Of a DNA stretch of 64,000 nt, positions 62,958 through 64,000 are shown in pieces. How positions within the stretch are numbered: position 1 is the stretch's first letter; every line of letters begins with the position of its first letter. The translations under genes were made by a program, and so were the position numbers. The stretch is from Actinomadura sp. J1-007 (GTDB lineage: Bacteria; Actinomycetota; Actinomycetes; Streptosporangiales; Streptosporangiaceae), in assembly GCF_009793335.1 (NCBI RefSeq), contig NZ_WING01000001.1, positions 7,378,001 through 7,442,000 of the forward strand, in the 5' to 3' direction. The notes under the pieces were generated by a model. The model was not told the origin of the DNA, made no database searches, and saw only the letters and a program-made list of their open reading frames with translations.

Positions 62958-64000
62958 ACGTCGCGGAGACGATCAGGGCGGTGCGGGGCCTGCGGGCCGC
63001 GCACCGCCCGGTGCTGTTCGACATCGTGCTCGCCGCGGCGGCGACCTTCGTGGAGGTGGGGCTGCTGTTCAACGACGGCACCCGGCCCGCGCCCCTGCCG
63101 ATCGCGGCGACCGTCCTCACCGGTGCGGTGCTCCTGGCCCGCCGCCGGTTCGGGGTGGCGGTGACCGCGGCGACGGTCGCGGCGGCCGCCGCGGTGACCG
63201 CGGCCGGGTACTCGCCCGGAGGCGCGCCGGCCGTCGTCGCGCTGTGGTCGCTCGCCGAGACGCGCGACCGGCGCGTCTCGCTCGCGGTGCTGGCGCCGGT
63301 GGCCGTCCTCCTGCAAGCCGACGCCGTGTGCAGCCCGCCGGTGTCGATCGGGGCGTGGACGCTGGGCGCCTACATGCAGACGCGCCGCCGCTACGTCCGG
63401 GCGGTGGAGGAACGGGCCGCCACCCTCGAACACGAACGCGAGCAGCTCGACCTGATCGCGGCGCAGCGTGAACGCGGCGCGATCGCCCGCGAGCTGCACG
63501 ACATCGTCGCCCACTCGGTGACGGTGATGCTGATCGGCGTCCGCGGCGCCCGCGACGTCCTGGAGACCGAGCCGCGGGTGGCCGCGCGGACGCTGGAGCA
63601 GGTCGAGACCAGCGCCGAGCAGAGCCTGGCCGAGCTGCGCCGGATCCTCGTCCTGCTGCGCGAGCGGCACCCGGCGGAGACGCGACCGCAGCCGTCGCTG
63701 GCGGACCTGGACGACCTGGTCGCCGGGTACCGTTCGGCGGGGCTGCCGGTCCGGCTGGAGATCGCCGGGGAGCCGCTGGACCTGCCGGGCGGGGTGGAGC
63801 TGTCCGCCTACCGGATCGTCGAGGAGGCGCTGACCAACGCGCTGAAACACGCCGGGGCGACGCGGGTCGCGGTACGGCTGCACTACGGCGGGACGGAACT
63901 GGAGGTGCGGGTGCACGACGACGGCACGGGACCCGGCGGGCCGGGCCCCGGCGGGCACGGCCTGGTGGGGATGCGGGAGCGGGTCGCGCTGCTCGGCGGC
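62954..64000 (+). CDS. NarL-type sensor histidine kinase (cut by window end)
   Basis: The first 349 codons of a sensor kinase, open through the last base. The N-terminal 150 residues hold about four to five membrane helices (VLFDIVLAAAATFVEVGLLF onward), then a linker, the phosphoacceptor box GAIARELHDIVAHSVTVML (His about 184), the N-box YRIVEEALTNALKHAG and the G-box, which ends the window at GHGLVGMRERVALLGG. The GTG 62954 overlaps the permease stop (GTGA). The missing part should be about 30-50 residues, followed by a LuxR-type response regulator. It resembles the kinase at 20131 in plan but is a separate system. Confidence 0.9.
   Translation, partial: MNVAETIRAVRGLRAAHRPVLFDIVLAAAATFVEVGLLFNDGTRPAPLPIAATVLTGAVLLARRRFGVAVTAATVAAAAAVTAAGYSPGGAPAVVALWSLAETRDRRVSLAVLAPVAVLLQADAVCSPPVSIGAWTLGAYMQTRRRYVRAVEERAATLEHEREQLDLIAAQRERGAIARELHDIVAHSVTVMLIGVRGARDVLETEPRVAARTLEQVETSAEQSLAELRRILVLLRERHPAETRPQPSLADLDDLVAGYRSAGLPVRLEIAGEPLDLPGGVELSAYRIVEEALTNALKHAGATRVAVRLHYGGTELEVRVHDDGTGPGGPGPGGHGLVGMRERVALLGG

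Noticed and set aside
1..64000. CRISPR arrays, tRNA or rRNA genes, prophage, intact insertion sequences, biosynthetic megasynthases
   Set aside because: I saw no regularly spaced repeats, no cloverleaf-like gene with a conserved TTCRANNC arm, no integrase or transposase, and no NRPS or PKS domains.

Overview
The window is high-GC DNA (roughly 70-75% by eye) with almost every gene packed head to tail or divergently. It encodes a Pup ligase (PafA), Hanks-type kinases, an ECF42-like sigma factor, LAL- and PucR-type regulators, and many genes whose -10 box lies about 6-8 bases before the start codon. This points to a soil actinomycete with a Pup-proteasome system. A kinase-WD40 protein recalls PkwA of Thermomonospora curvata, so Thermomonosporaceae (for example Actinomadura) is my best guess, but only an inference. 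I see no rRNA, tRNA, CRISPR array, phage module or intact insertion sequence.

Layout. 0.4-4.2 kb: CBS protein, Na+/H+ antiporter, SLC13/ArsB-type carrier and a decayed hydrolase. 4.4-5.8 kb: pafA, alone. 6.4-9.8 kb: a drug efflux pump with a SoxR-like promoter, then a MerR regulator divergent from a polysaccharide deacetylase. 10-12.3 kb: DHFR-like, DGPF/YCII and ECF42-type sigma genes. 12.4-18.7 kb: a giant LAL regulator divergent from two coupled secreted proteases (subtilase and trypsin). 18.8-23.8 kb: membrane-anchored esterase, a two-component system, SnoaL-like protein, azoreductase with paired operators, MarR. 24-29.9 kb: quinone reductase, two NmrA/efflux/ArsR redox-type genes, a nuclease-like hydrolase and a secreted Ig-like protein. 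30-34.2 kb: small hypothetical, esterase/PucR pair, hydrolase/TetR pair. 34.3-44.9 kb: a signalling-rich stretch with three Hanks kinases (one membrane-anchored, one soluble, one TPR-kinase-TPR), two tiny secreted proteins, an APH-family kinase and an FG-GAP propeller protein. 45-50 kb: LysE exporter, TetR and a saccharopine-dehydrogenase-like reductase, a second DHFR-like protein, a DUF574 methyltransferase. 49.8-57 kb: two PucR regulators flanking a secreted alpha/beta hydrolase, then a 1211-residue kinase-WD40 protein. 57-64 kb: SnoaL/hydrolase pair with TetR, MOSC protein, NmrA/DUF1772 pair, and an ABC transporter with a histidine kinase cut by the window end.

The main theme is regulation paired with small-molecule handling: most regulators (MerR, MarR, ArsR, TetR x3) face a target enzyme or pump across a visible palindrome. 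The second theme is Ser/Thr kinase signalling, with four Hanks kinases in 23 kb, each carrying a different sensory or scaffold module.

A technical point governs the reading. Thirteen breaks in twelve otherwise normal genes are all explained by one missing G or C, eleven of them in runs of three or more. I read these as consensus errors of the assembly rather than true gene decay, and I annotate those genes across their full span.
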